In this document: positions 10,076-20,215 of the stretch, piece by piece
Layout: each line of letters begins with the position of its first letter
Position numbering within the stretch: the stretch's first letter is position 1
Assembly: GCA_038380435.1 (NCBI GenBank)
Contig: JAWZYU010000130.1
Location: forward strand, 256,001 to 320,000
Length of the DNA stretch: 64,000 nt
Reading direction: 5' to 3'
Source: Ryuthela nishihirai
Taxonomy: Eukaryota; Arthropoda; Arachnida; Araneae; Heptathelidae
Notes under the pieces: generated by a model
What the model was told of the DNA's origin: nothing
Database searches by the model: none
The model's input: the letters and a program-made list of their open reading frames with translations, nothing else
Made by a program: the position numbers and the translations under genes

Positions 10076-10179
10076 TATTATTTATTATAATAAATATAAC
10101 ATTAAATTGTATTTATAATATATAAATAAACAAATGTTTATGATTCAGAGAGGTATGAAATAGGTGTTAATAAAAAATA

Positions 10180-10325
10180 ATCCCTCAAGCAACTCCTTGC
10201 CTCAGAGGTCTGACAGGAGCCTGTCAGGATAATAGAGTAGATTTGTGAGGAATTCGAGACCTCATCAGAAGGACAATGCAGACATCCATATACCTTACCC
10301 GGGGTTTGAACCTAGGTCCCTTTCA
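10180..10325 (-). mobile_element. SINE-B, diverged
   Basis: Reverse-complement copy from CCCTCAAGCAACTCCTTGCC to the B-box complement GGGGTTTGAACCTAGGTCCC. The head is truncated and it is more diverged than its neighbours. Confidence 0.8.
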
Positions 10326-10439
10326 TCAATTGCTCTTTGCATGATTGTGCTTAATAGAATTAAGAATTTGGTTAATGGACAATTGCGTGATGAGTAATCA
10401 AAATTAGTGGGGGATGTGTACATCAGATTTTTTCACATA

Positions 10440-11280
10440 GGCAGATTCTTGAGAAATGTTTAAAGTTTCAAAAATCTTTGGTTATTAGTTTTGTTAATTT
10501 CAAAAAACTTTTTACTCTGTTGTTCGCCTTAATTTGTGGTTGATTGTGAGATCGTATGGCATTCTGGAGAAGTTAGTTAACATAATGAAAGTTCTCTATA
10601 ATAGCATTGAGTCGTGTGTGAGAGTTTGAAAGGGTTGTAGTAGTTGGTTTAGCATTGTTTCTGATGTTCCAAAATGGTGTTTTTTTTTAACTCCTTTTCT
10701 CTTTCCTTTGGATATTGATTATATTATATGAATTCCACTGCACGGTAAATTTTTGCTCTGAAATGGTCCGGGGATCTGGAAATTTCTGATTTAGATTATG
10801 CTGATGATTTAGCACTTTTGGCATTATGTGGTTGGATTTTATAAGTAATGATGAGGTTATGCAAAGCAGTCGGCAACCTCCTTTAAGCAGCATATTGTGC
10901 AGAGAGAGACTCCGTTGGTTTGGCCATTTTGCCCGTATGGATAATTGTAGATTAGCGAATAGGGTTATGAACAGTATGCCTAAAGGCCAAAGAGAAAGAG
11001 GGGGGACATAGGATGAGATGTGCGGACATGTCAAACAGGACCTTGTTAGAATTGGTCTACAATGACCAGGTGCAGCAGATGCAGCTCAGGACAGATGCGT
11101 TTGGCGAACAAAATTATGTAATCTGGTTTGAACTCCATAACCCATGGCTGAGAAGGATTTTCTTTCTATATATGTACTATGAACAAGACTTCAATTTACA
11201 ATATAATGAAACGGAAGATGCACGTACAACAATGGAAAACGAGACTGTTACAACGTGTCACTTGAGGTATAGCACGGGGT
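10440..11280 (+). pseudogene. LINE reverse transcriptase fragment, block X
   Basis: Decayed relative of the better-kept copy at 21216. It shows the motif A region (TTGTTAATTTCAAAAAACTT), a degenerate motif B and a motif C-like region coding YADDLALLA around 10797-10826. The tail FGHFARMDNCRLANRVMN follows; it matches the LRWFGH...RM signature after the thumb of endonuclease-RT type LINEs. The downstream frame starts MRCADMSNRTLLELVYND and runs to a stop at about 11280. Several frameshifts and stops make it non-functional. Clade left open (CR1/RTE-like). Confidence 0.7.
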
Positions 11281-11300
11281 GATAATTGCGTCACTTACGA

Positions 11301-11308
11301 GTTCGAAC
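11301..11308. other. hAT-like target-site duplication, left
   Basis: GTTCGAAC here is matched by GTTCGAAT at 12349-12356. The unoccupied site in block Y (around 22066-22076) has a single GTTCGAAC followed directly by GATGAA. Confidence 0.8.
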
Positions 11309-12348
11309 CAAAGGAGGACTAAGGAGAAGAAGGCTAGCTTTGCACAAGCGTAAGTGGCGCCGTTCTGCGGAATTTTACCGAAGCTGAACGTGGCAAATTG
11401 ATGTGCAGGCACAAAAACAACTGTAAGGGGCGATATGCGCATGCGCAGTGAAATCATTTTAGCCCAATGCAGCCATGGTTTGTCTTACTATTAGTATATA
11501 TATTACGATTTAACCAGTGTTTCCAAATGTCTAACAGCCATGGCTGATTGGCACAGTGTTAGCTGACCCTAAAGTTATTCAATGAGTGTTTTATCTCGTT
11601 CAGGAGTACATTTTACGATACCTGATAAAGCCGTTGTATATTTATTTTGAGTAATTTTGCAGAATTTTTAAAATTAATATGTAAATTAATACATTTAATC
11701 ATCTTGCGAATATATATAAGTCAATGTATGTTGCAGGTTTGTGTTCCCTGGAGCATATCGATGTACAATGGCTTCTGTACTTTGCTCTAACAGTGTAATT
11801 CTTTATTTATGGTTGATACGGGAAGTGCCTGCTGCCATCTGTTGAACGTTTATACAAGTAAAAAACTCTATATGATATATATGGAAAATATCAGCAATTG
11901 TTTAAAATATAATCATATAGATTATATTATCGTGCATTGACACATAAATCTTAATTTATTATAATATACTAAATGCTGTAGTTTGTTCAAAATATTAAAA
12001 TTTTGTTCTTTAGCATACCTGCTACCTGTTTTACAAAATTGGATTTTTTTAAGGAAAATAATTACATTACTTTTTGATATTTTCTCTCTAAACGAAAAAA
12101 AAATTATGAGTGTACCTCATGAAGAAAATGAACATTTTTCAGTGTCAAAGTGTATGTAAAATTAGTCACGTGGTATAAGCAATTGAAAACTTTGCCCTGC
12201 GGTGGAAAAATAATGCAGGGAATTCGCTCCTCTCCCCGTCTAGGCGACTTCACTGCAATGCACGAATTTGCCATGTTTAGAGGGCGCTGCAATCGAAAAG
12301 TTTACATTACGTCCATGGAAGCTAGCTCTTCTCCTTTAGACACTCCTT
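11309..12348 (+). mobile_element. hAT-like non-autonomous element, copy 1
   Basis: About 1.04 kb with imperfect terminal inverted repeats of about 30 bp. The left end begins CAAAGGAGGACTAAGGAGAA; the right end reads in reverse AAGGAGTGTCTAAAGGAGAA. Both then continue to GCTAGCTT. An 8-bp target duplication supports a hAT-like class. Internally there is the palindrome GCGCATGCGC near 11436, a GCTGCCATCTGTTG motif at 11831-11844 and GAGGGCGCTGC near 12281. No transposase frame is present; a recurring 62-residue minus-strand frame at 12104-12292 has no recognisable domain. Confidence 0.78.
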
Positions 12349-12356
12349 GTTCGAAT

Positions 12357-12476
12357 GATGAAGTTGAAATGAAAGAACAGAATTCTATTTCTCCCCTGCT
12401 TGCCTGTGATTATATACCAGAAAGTTCAATGTCTAATAGTAGTTCGGAGAATCTGTTTATAGAAGAAAGAGATTAA
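12357..12476 (+). other. Ser-rich conserved frame tail
   Basis: Short frame NDEVEMKEQNSISPLLACDY continuing to SSSENLFIEERD and a stop at 12474-12476. It is also open in the copies at 22078 and 39080 but broken at 47400. It lies directly downstream of the hAT-like insertion, and in block Y downstream of the RT fragment. It may be the terminal coding segment of an unknown gene or transposon. Function unknown. Confidence 0.35.
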
Positions 12477-12739
12477 TCGTAATCTGTGAGCGGTGGTAGT
12501 GAGAAGTGTGGTTTTGGAGATAATTTTTGTTTTTGTTATGTTCAGTGATCAGTTTTGGATGTTTAACTGATCAGAAAGATTTTAGTTTCAAGTAAAATAG
12601 CAATTTATCTGTATCGCAGAAAAATGCTCTTTGCTTGAAGGAAAATCTGGCAATTATGGATATTGGGATCATTTTTACTAATTGATAGCATAATGTTGTT
12701 TTGTGTGATTAGTGAAGAAATTGTTAATGATTTATGCAA

Positions 12740-13740
12740 TTTGTTGCCTTCGTTAATAAATCAGTTCATTTAGAGTTTGTTTATTTATTTGGGATTCACG
12801 TTCCGTTGCCAAATATCCAAATAGAATTGAAAATCTTTAAAAATACTTTTATTCACACTTTGTATTTTTTAATACGTGTATTATCAATCATATATACTAT
12901 TAGATGGCATGGAAAAATAATTCAGCGAAACTATTCGTGATGAGACTTCAATATTTTGTAAAAACTGAAATAGAAGAAAATAAAAATAATATTATCGATT
13001 GTTAATTTCGTGTTATTAAATTTGTTAGTTTTTCATAGCTTACAGCAACAACCAGTATAAAATTTAGTTAGGTATATGGAAGAGGTATTGTTTTCGTTTA
13101 AACGGCGTGCTCTTCGGCTGTTCAATAAGTTCCAGAAAAACCTCTGCAGAAGCGGAGATTGAAAAAAAAATTAAATTGTAAAGCAGTAATGTTACTGCTC
13201 AATGAAATTGCCATTGAATGAAGTGTGTGGGGCGGGGGTGGCTCATTCGGTAGCGCGCCAGGCTCGTAATCTGTACTTCCCAGGTTCGAGTCCCAGCTGG
13301 GTCAGCGTTGAGATTTATCTCCACAAAATTCCCTGCACACGGTCAGTAGCGGACACCGATGGGCTTGGAATAAGCCGCCGTCAGTCGGCTGGGACGTTAA
13401 GCCGTGTCCCCGTGTGCGGGAGAGCCATACCCTGTGCAAGTTAAAGAACACGCTGGATGGCCTTGACGGGAGGCTACCATCTGTCTCCCAACAGCTGTTC
13501 CAGTGGGTCCCCTCCCCCAACCTTCTCTGATCCTTCGGGGTCCATGTGACCTGGCCATTTAGCCCATGGTGTGCAAAAAAGTGTCGCTCAGGGGTAAAAC
13601 AACCCAACCAGTGAGGGTGAAGTTGCCATTCAACCAAAACCAATCTTCTCATAATCGGTTAAAAATACATTTCAATTTATAGTTTGATTTGACGATCTGG
13701 AAACCGACTGCTTTAAAAAGTTATTCTATTATTTAGTAGA
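12740..13740 (+). repeat. R3 copy interrupted by SINE-A
   Basis: R3 family from TTAATAAATCAGTTCATTTA to TTTGACGATCTGGAAACC. A SINE-A (13231-13608) sits in its middle and some R3 sequence is missing at the junction: the flanks GCCATTGAATGAAG and CAGTGAGGGTGAAGTTGCC are not contiguous in the uninterrupted copy at 8370-8640. Confidence 0.7.
13231..13608 (+). mobile_element. SINE-A within R3
   Basis: Complete forward copy. The A box is TGGCTCATTCGG and the B box is GGTTCGAGTCC. The core is GGGACGTTAAGCCGT and the tail ends AACAACCCAACC. It is shared with unit 2 (39952-40331), so the insertion is older than the 27-kb duplication. Confidence 0.92.
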
Positions 13741-13963
13741 TAAAATAAAAATATCTAAAATAAAATTTATCATAAATATTCATGTTAACAATAAAGTTGT
13801 TTGGAACCTGAAATTTATAAGGTTTATTTTTTCCATTATGTTTTTCGACCTAATCCATGACTTCAATTCTTTCATTATTAGGAACATTTGCTGCTAGAAA
13901 TGAAAAATAATTACAAATAATTTTTATATTAAGTTTCTTACGCCTTCTATTTTTCCTTCCTTA

Positions 13964-14170
13964 AAGATCCACTTTCTCCATTCCAACTTAGACTTCTTCC
14001 CCAACAACTGCAACATGGTCAGTGATGAGCATGGTGAACGTTTTCACCAGGACATTGCAACGATGGAGAAACGATACCAGGGAAACTCTTCCATTTCAAT
14101 ATTGGCTGACTACTGTTGGATGCTCGCCAAAAATGATCCTGAGCAGCTGTACAAGCGATGTCGGAAGTAG
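13964..14170 (+). CDS. Conserved ORF tail SDEHGERFHQDI...MEKRYQG (fragment)
   Basis: A 68-codon open stretch with stop at 14168-14170 reads KIHFLHSNLDFFPNNCNMVS and then contains SDEHGERFHQDI, MEKRYQG and LADYCWMLAKND. I recall closely similar C-terminal tails in many arthropod hypothetical proteins that behave like multi-copy transposon products; function unknown. It is open in this copy and at 40687, and has one stop in the copy at 48809. No start codon belongs clearly to it, because the upstream DNA is AT-rich. It is probably the last exon or 3' end of a mobile-element gene. Confidence 0.55.
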   Translation, partial: KIHFLHSNLDFFPNNCNMVSDEHGERFHQDIATMEKRYQGNSSISILADYCWMLAKNDPEQLYKRCRK

Positions 14171-14279
14171 AAGCGGAGTTTTACCGATACATGTCATATG
14201 TACGCATTACTCTGTTATATAAGAAACTACTGCTGATTTCTCAGAAGTCGCAGCCAATTTTGCATTTTCATTCTAAAAT

Positions 14280-14520
14280 TTCTAAACTTAATTTTTATTT
14301 TTTTTAAAACTTTCATTCTACAAAATTTTTCTTCCCGTACTTCGTGGCGGTAGCTCTCTTTTCATCCCTCCCTTCCACGCGCTCTCCGTTAATATTAATC
14401 CCTCTCTTAATTCTTTCCTCTCCTGATGGCTCGCGACACATCTTCATAACTGTTCGAAAATTTTGACAGTAATTGTCCAACAACCTCCGATATTGGGGTG
14501 ATCGCTTTTTTAGTTTAAAG
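14280..14520 (+). repeat. Unknown dispersed repeat R4
   Basis: Segment with TTCGTGGCGGTAGCTCTCTT, CTCTCCGTTAATATTAATCC and CAACCTCCGATATTGGGGTG. It recurs at 40990, 49130 and (only its end) 23206 on this strand, and in reverse at 62930 and 63588. Near 63588 and 57600 it is associated with R3, so R3 and R4 may be parts of one larger element of about 2 kb. Confidence 0.6.
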
Positions 14521-14699
14521 GAATAATTTCTTACTCTCTCGAACAGCGAAATAGGAAATTTTATTTTTTTATAAGTTCAGATAACTGCTTGGGTGGATAA
14601 TTGCTACTGGAACTGAAGATAAAAAAAATATTAAAAAAAATTCGAAATCATAAATATGGTCATAAAGAATAGAGTCGCCAATCTTGATTAAAATTTTAA

Positions 14700-15150
14700 C
14701 ACTTGTCTGAAATTTTGCTGTAAGAAACCTTTCATTAATGCACTCCTATCCCAAAAAATCATCACTAGCGTGTCTGCTGAGAAGCACACCTACGCCTTGG
14801 TTATGCTTAATATGTTCCCTCCCTGGAAAGGGAAATTTAAGATTATTTTTAAGAATCTGACCTTTATCTGTCCATCTGGTGTCATGCAAGTCGAAAATAT
14901 CTAAATTATAAAGCTGTAAGTCTGGTGTGAGGACATCAAGAGAATAAGCTCTGTGCAGAGTCCTCACATTCCAACTACCTATGGAGAGAAAATGGTTATT
15001 GGAATGTTTAAACAAATTATGTTTATTGAGAGAGGAACGCCGACAATATTAAACAGCCTCCAAATCGCTGACATGAGGCAAATTCCCGTTCTCCCACCAA
15101 GCCATATACACTGGAAGACTTCCTCCAATGTAGAATTTGACGATACTAAT
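14700..15150 (-). pseudogene. LINE endonuclease-domain fragment, block X
   Basis: The minus-strand open stretch 14746-15015 contains SIGSWNVRTLH, then NLDIFDLHDTRWTDKG and GVGVLLSRHASDDFLG. These are hallmark blocks of the APE-like endonuclease N-terminus of endonuclease-RT type LINEs: the first carries the catalytic Asn position and the second the Glu-containing LQETRW block, which is mutated here to LHDTRW. The frame is interrupted on both sides. Better copies are at 23328 and 41381. Confidence 0.75.
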
Positions 15151-15291
15151 AGAATCATTCTGATTCATTCTTTCAGATTTTCATTGCGACAGATTTTGCT
15201 ATTCTGTTATTTCCCACGTCCGTGACCGAAAGTTCCCGAATTTCGTAGCTGATCAAGGTCACTTTGACAGAAATACGCCTGGACACCACGG

Positions 15292-16272
15292 AGGAGTGTC
15301 TAAAGGAGAAGAGAGCTAGCTTCCATAGACGTAATGTAAACTTGTCAATTGCAGCGCCCTCTAAATATGGCAAATTCGTTCATTGCAGTGAAGTCACCAA
15401 GCCAGGGAGAGGAGCGAGTTCCCTGCATTATTTTTCCACCGCCGAGCAATGTTTTCAATTGCCTACACCACGTGACTAATTTGACACACACTTCAACTCT
15501 GAAAAATGTTCCTTTTCTTCACGAGGTACAGTCATAATTTTCATTTTGTTTAGGGAGAAAATATCATGAGGTAACGAAATCATTTTCTTTAATAAAATCC
15601 AATTACGTAAAACTGGTAGCAGCTATGCTGAAGAACAAAATTTTAATATTTTGAACAAACTACAGCATTTAGTATATTATAATAAATTAAGATTTATGTG
15701 TCAATGCACGATAACATGATCTATATAATTATATTTTATATAATTGCTGATATTTCCAATAAATATCATATCGAGTTTTTACTTGTATAAACGTTCAACA
15801 GATGGCAGCAGGCACTTCCCGTATCAACCATTAAAAAAGAACTACACTGTTAGAGCAAAGTGCAGAAGCCAACGTACATCGATATGCTCCAGGGAACACA
15901 AACCTGCAACATACATTGACTTATATATATTCACAAGATGATTAAATGTATTAATTTACATATTAATTTTAAAAATTCTGCAGAATTACTCAAAATAAAT
16001 ATACAACGGCTTTTCCAGGTATCGTAAAATGTGCTCCTGAAAAGGATAAAACACTCATTGAATAACTTTAGGGTCAGCTACCACTGCGCAAAACAGCATG
16101 ACTGTTAGACATTTGGAAACACTGGTTAAATCGCAATATATATATATACCAATAGCAAGACAAACATAACTGCAGTGGGCTCAAATGATTGCACTGCGCA
16201 TGCACAGATCGCCCCTTACAGTTGTTTTTGTGTCTGCACATCAATTTGCCACTTCTCCTTAGACCTCCTTTG
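15292..16272 (-). mobile_element. hAT-like element, copy 2 (inverted)
   Basis: Reverse-oriented copy of the element at 11309. It starts GGAGTGTCTAAAGGAGAAGA and ends TTAGACCTCCTTTG. Flanks ACACCACG and ACCACACT are only partly alike, so the target duplication is not clear. With copy 1 it forms an inverted pair separated by about 2.9 kb. Confidence 0.75.
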
Positions 16273-16489
16273 ACCACACTAAGACATCAAAGATCATAAA
16301 GTGACAACAGTAGTCCCAGGCCTTGGACATATACCTGCTTAATCTTAGCTAACGCCAGTGGCCAAATGATTGAAACGTGTGAACAAATGACGGTAGAACC
16401 GTAATATGAGTTGAAAAGAATGGGGGGATGTCGGGGGGAGGAGTGGGAAGTGGAGTAGTAAGAGAAAAGTAAGTAATAAGTAAGGAATA

Positions 16490-17290
16490 ATTTAAGGTTC
16501 TGCTCCAGATGGGGTCAGTACAAGTAGCGCCATCTGGCTTCGATCTCTTTTTTAATCCTGATTATCAAGTAGAGATTTTGGTCGTTTGAATTTGCGTGAG
16601 GGGTACAACATCATAATTAAGTAAATCTCTAATAAGTTGATTAGGATGTTCTGCGATAGTTGCAAAATAGTTTTTGGCCATTTTCTTGATGGATTGGAGA
16701 TTTGTTTCACAATTTAGATCTCGATGAATGATAGTATTCCTGACAAACCAGGGAGCTGCTACAGCATTACGTAGGATTTTATTTTGTAGAGATTGGAGAT
16801 TTGCAAGATTTTTAGTAGAACATGCACCCCAGATGGGGGCAGCATAGAGAAGGAGAGGTTTGATTACCTGATTATAAATTAGCACTTTTTTTGTGATGCT
16901 GCGATATGAGATTTTCCCCCAAGCAGAGGGAATAGTTTGCAGTATAGTGCTCTATCTTTGTTAACATCATTCCCTACATGGGCATCCAATTTGAGCTTGT
17001 GTTGAATCGTGATGCCTAGGTATTTGGCATGATCGCTCCACACTACCTGTTTATTAAATTGGTAGAAATTTTGATGATGGGGATTTCGTTTATGTGACGT
17101 AAGAACTGCAATACGTTTTGTAGGGTTAACTGCATTCTCTTGCAGGCAATGTGCACGTAAAGGGAGGGTGCGAGAAATGCCGTGTCGTCAGCGTAAATGG
17201 GATTTACAACTCGATGAAGCTTATTAATGAAGATATTAGACAATGTCGTGGACAAAATGGAGCCTGGAGGGACTCATGTCTAATATATGA
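16490..17290 (-). pseudogene. Jockey-like LINE RT fragment, block X
   Basis: On the minus strand, motif B is read as VPPGSILSTTLSNIFIN and motif C as NPIYADDTAFLAP, with YADD intact. A deletion then removes the region that in block Y encodes DSLEDWCTDW. The thumb and C-terminal part follow: YNQVIKPLLLYAAPIWGAC, APWFVRNTIIHRDL and EHPNQLIRDLL, ending near 16565. These blocks match the C-terminal half of Jockey-clade polyproteins. Multiple frameshifts make it dead. Confidence 0.8.
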
Positions 17291-17710
17291 TTTGCCACTT
17301 CGACTTGGAAGGAAACGACTTAAATATTCTTGTAATAATTTCTCTAAACTTTGTGCAGGCAACTTTAATTACATATGGGAAAAGATTGAAATAATTAAAA
17401 ACAGCAGAAATAAGAATGGAAAATTTGCTGTTTCCTTCAAAATCTGATCATGAATAGATTAGGCTAATTATCTTTTCGTTCTTTGTAATAGAATACATAA
17501 CAGAATCACATGCATTCAAATACATGAAACATAAAGAGATATTGAGACCGAAGTGTTGCTCATTATATAGTTCATATATATTCTACTTACAAAGAAATAC
17601 GATCAATGTTCCATTTTGTAAACATTTTTCAATTTCACGTTTTTCCTACCACTGTATTTAAAATCATATTCCAGTTCATCCTCTATCACCAAAACCAAAT
17701 ATTGACTTCT
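17291..17710. other. AT-rich spacer, nothing recognised
   Basis: AT-rich DNA between the Jockey fragment and the 1.43-kb tandem segment. It is duplicated in unit 2 (from about 44010). No feature assigned. Confidence 0.45.
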
Positions 17711-18206
17711 TAATTTTATTTAATAATTACATACTAAGTGCTTACAATGCAATAATGATTACACTAATAGTATTTCATATTGATTCTCAAGAAAATATTT
17801 ATGAGATAAAACAAATTGAATTTTGAATTCGTATTTTTAACATTTATATCAATCGATCAATTATTCTCAGTTTATTTCTCCCCCTATCCTTTCTATAGCA
17901 TTTTTTTTATTTTTGCAAAAATTGCCGGAAATTATTCTATCAGTAGTAATGTTACACCGGACATGACGAAGTATATCAAAATTTGAAACATTTGCGAAAA
18001 GGTAACATGTGAAATCTCTTCAGTCTAAAGGCAAAAATATCGATATTTGTAAATTGGTCCAGATCTATGAAAACAATCGAGGGGTAGGGAGGCAGATACT
18101 TGTTTTAGAATCCAGCATAACATTTCTCCTTCGGATTTGCAGATTTTTTTAAATCTTGAAAAATGAAAGATATATAAATAAATTTCATATTTTTTGCATC
18201 TCTTAC

Positions 18207-18330
18207 CTTTTCTAGCATTCTGAAGAGAGGGTCGACGTATGCCCATCCTCTTTCTGTAGAATTTTTTGCAGAAGTAACAATGTTTGTCAAAGTGATAATC
18301 TCTTCCAATACGGTACTCAAAGAAATAGCA
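18207..18330 (-). other. Candidate exon or decayed coding stretch
   Basis: On the minus strand a frame reads SAISLSTVLEEIITLTNIV, then TSAKNSTERGWAYVDPLF and RMLEK. A near-consensus splice donor GGTAAGA follows at 18201-18207. A possible acceptor AG lies just upstream (cttattt on the plus strand from 18331), behind a weak pyrimidine tract. The second copy (19638-19761) keeps frame and donor. The unit 2 copy (about 44948-45062) has lost the donor and the frame. No domain recognised; it could be chance. Confidence 0.2.
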
Positions 18331-18401
18331 CTTATTTTTCCGAGGAAAAGGTAGATCGATCATAAAAGTTATTCTTCTACTCACGAGGTTCAGTGTGGGA
18401 T

Positions 18402-18786
18402 TGGGTTCGTTTGTTTTACCTCTGAGCGGCACTTCTTTGCACACCATAGGCTAAATGGCCAGGTCACGTGGACCCCGAAGGCTCAGAGAATGTTTGGGGA
18501 GAGGACCCACTGAAACAGCTGTTGGAGACATAGGATAGCCTCCCATCAAGGCCATTGAGTGTGTTCTTTAACGTGCACAGGATTCGGCTCTCCCTCACAT
18601 GGAGACACGGCTTAACGTCCCATCCGATGGAGTGCGGCCTTTCCAAGCCCATCGATGTCCCCTACTGACCTTGGGCAGGGCAGGAAATTTTGCGAAGTTA
18701 AATCTCAGCGCTGACCAAGTTGGGACTCGAACCTGGAAACTAGATATTACGAGCGTGGAGCTCTACCAAGTGAGCCACCTCCAGTA
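18402..18786 (-). mobile_element. SINE-A, reverse
   Basis: From GTTTGTTTTACCTCTGAGCG through the core complement ACGTCCCATCCGATGGA to the B-box complement GGACTCGAACC and a worn head ending GTGAGCCACCTCCA. It is shared by all three copies of the segment, so it predates them. Confidence 0.9.
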
Positions 18787-19637
18787 TGGGAGAACCTGCC
18801 TTATAATGAGTTACTCCATGAATACGTTCATGCTTTTAAGTCAAACATTATTCTTCTCTACTCCAAGGAATGTAAACAGAGAGATATTTCAAAAACGAAA
18901 GATAAAACGTTATTTCTTTAGAACATAATTTTCGCAATTCACAATATTAGTTTGAAACTGGTCCCGATACAGGAAGATATAGGGGGAAAGAAATTCATCG
19001 AATCTGTAGAGAATTGAATTGGGGTTGAAAGGGGGGGGGGCTAAGTAAGGCCACCTCGGTATCAAAGACCTGGACACTGCAGTAACAGAAAACCTAATTT
19101 TAAAACAATATAGCAGCTTTAAAAAAACAACTATTTTTCCTAATTTTATTTAATAATTACATACTAAATGCTTACAATGCAATAATAATTACACTAATAG
19201 TATTTCATATTGATTCTCAAGAAAATATTTATGAGATAAAACAAATTGAATTTTGAATTCGTATTGTTAACATTTATATCAATCGATCAATTATTCTCAG
19301 TTTACTTCTCCCTCTATCCTTTCTGTAGTATTTTTTTTAGTATTGCAAAAATGACCGGAAATTATTATATCAGTAGTAATCTTACACCGGACATGACGAA
19401 GTATATCAAAATTTAAAACATTTGCGAATAGGTGACATGTGAAATCTCTTCAGTCTAAAGGCAAAAATATCGATATTTCTAAATAGGTCCAGATTTATGA
19501 AAACAATCGAGGGGTGGGGAGGCAGACACTTATTTCAGAATCCAGCATAACATTTCTCCTTGGGATTTGCAGATTTTTTTTAAATCTTGAAAAATGAGAG
19601 ATATATAAATAAATTTCATATTTTTTGCATCTCTTAC

Positions 19638-19761
19638 CTTTTCTAGCATTCTGAAGAGAGGGTCGACGTATGCCAATCCTCTTTCGGTAGAATTTTTTGC
19701 AGAAGTAACAATGTTTGTCAAAGTGATAATCTCTTCCAATACGGTACTCAAAGATATAGCA
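19638..19761 (-). other. Candidate exon, second copy
   Basis: Same stretch as 18207-18330 with donor GGTAAGA kept and one visible residue change (GWAYVD to GLAYVD). Same caveats. Confidence 0.18.
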
Positions 19762-19835
19762 CTTATTTTTCCGAGGAAAAGGTAGATCGATCATAAAAGT
19801 TATTCTTCTACTCACGAGGTTCAGTGTGGGATTGG

Positions 19836-20215
19836 GTTGGTTTGTTTTACCTCTGAGCGGCACTTCTTTGCACACCATAGGCTAAATGGCCAGGTCACGT
19901 GGACCCCGAAGGCTCAGAGAAGGTTGGGGGAACTGAAACAGCTGTTGGAAACAGATGGTAGCCTCCCGTCAAGGCCATTGAGTGTGTTCTTTAACGTGCA
20001 CAGGATTCGGCTCTTCCGCACATGGAGCCACTGCTTATCGTCCCATCCGATGGACGGCGGCCTTTCCAAGCCCATCGGTGTCCCCTACTGACCGTGGGTA
20101 GGGCAGGAAATTTTTGCGAAGTTAAATCTCAACGCTGACCCAGCTGGGACTCGAACCTGGGAACTAGAGATTACGAGCGTGGAGCGCTACCAAGTGAGCC
20201 ACCTCCAGTATGGGA
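19836..20215 (-). mobile_element. SINE-A, reverse, duplicated copy
   Basis: Copy of the SINE at 18402 carried along with the 1.43-kb duplication; not an independent insertion. The head complement reads GGACTCGAACCTGGGAACTA. Confidence 0.9.

Larger units (their letters stand above)
17711..19140. repeat. 1.43-kb tandem segment, first copy
   Basis: The segment TAATTTTATTTAATAATTAC at 17711 recurs at 19141, exactly 1430 bp later, and similarity continues for the whole length. It includes a reverse SINE-A and an exon-like stretch. Unit 2 has a single copy (about 44445-45850), so this duplication is confined to unit 1 or was lost in unit 2. Confidence 0.93.

Noticed and set aside
12104..12292. 62-residue frame present in several hAT-like copies (MQRPLNMANSCIAVKS...)
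   Set aside because: Its recurrence is explained by the shared element. It is broken in copy 3 and has no recognisable domain.
18025..18447. 140-residue minus-strand frame as a gene
   Set aside because: It begins inside SINE-A sequence and runs through AT-rich DNA. It competes with the alternative frame described at 18207, and the copy in unit 2 is disrupted.
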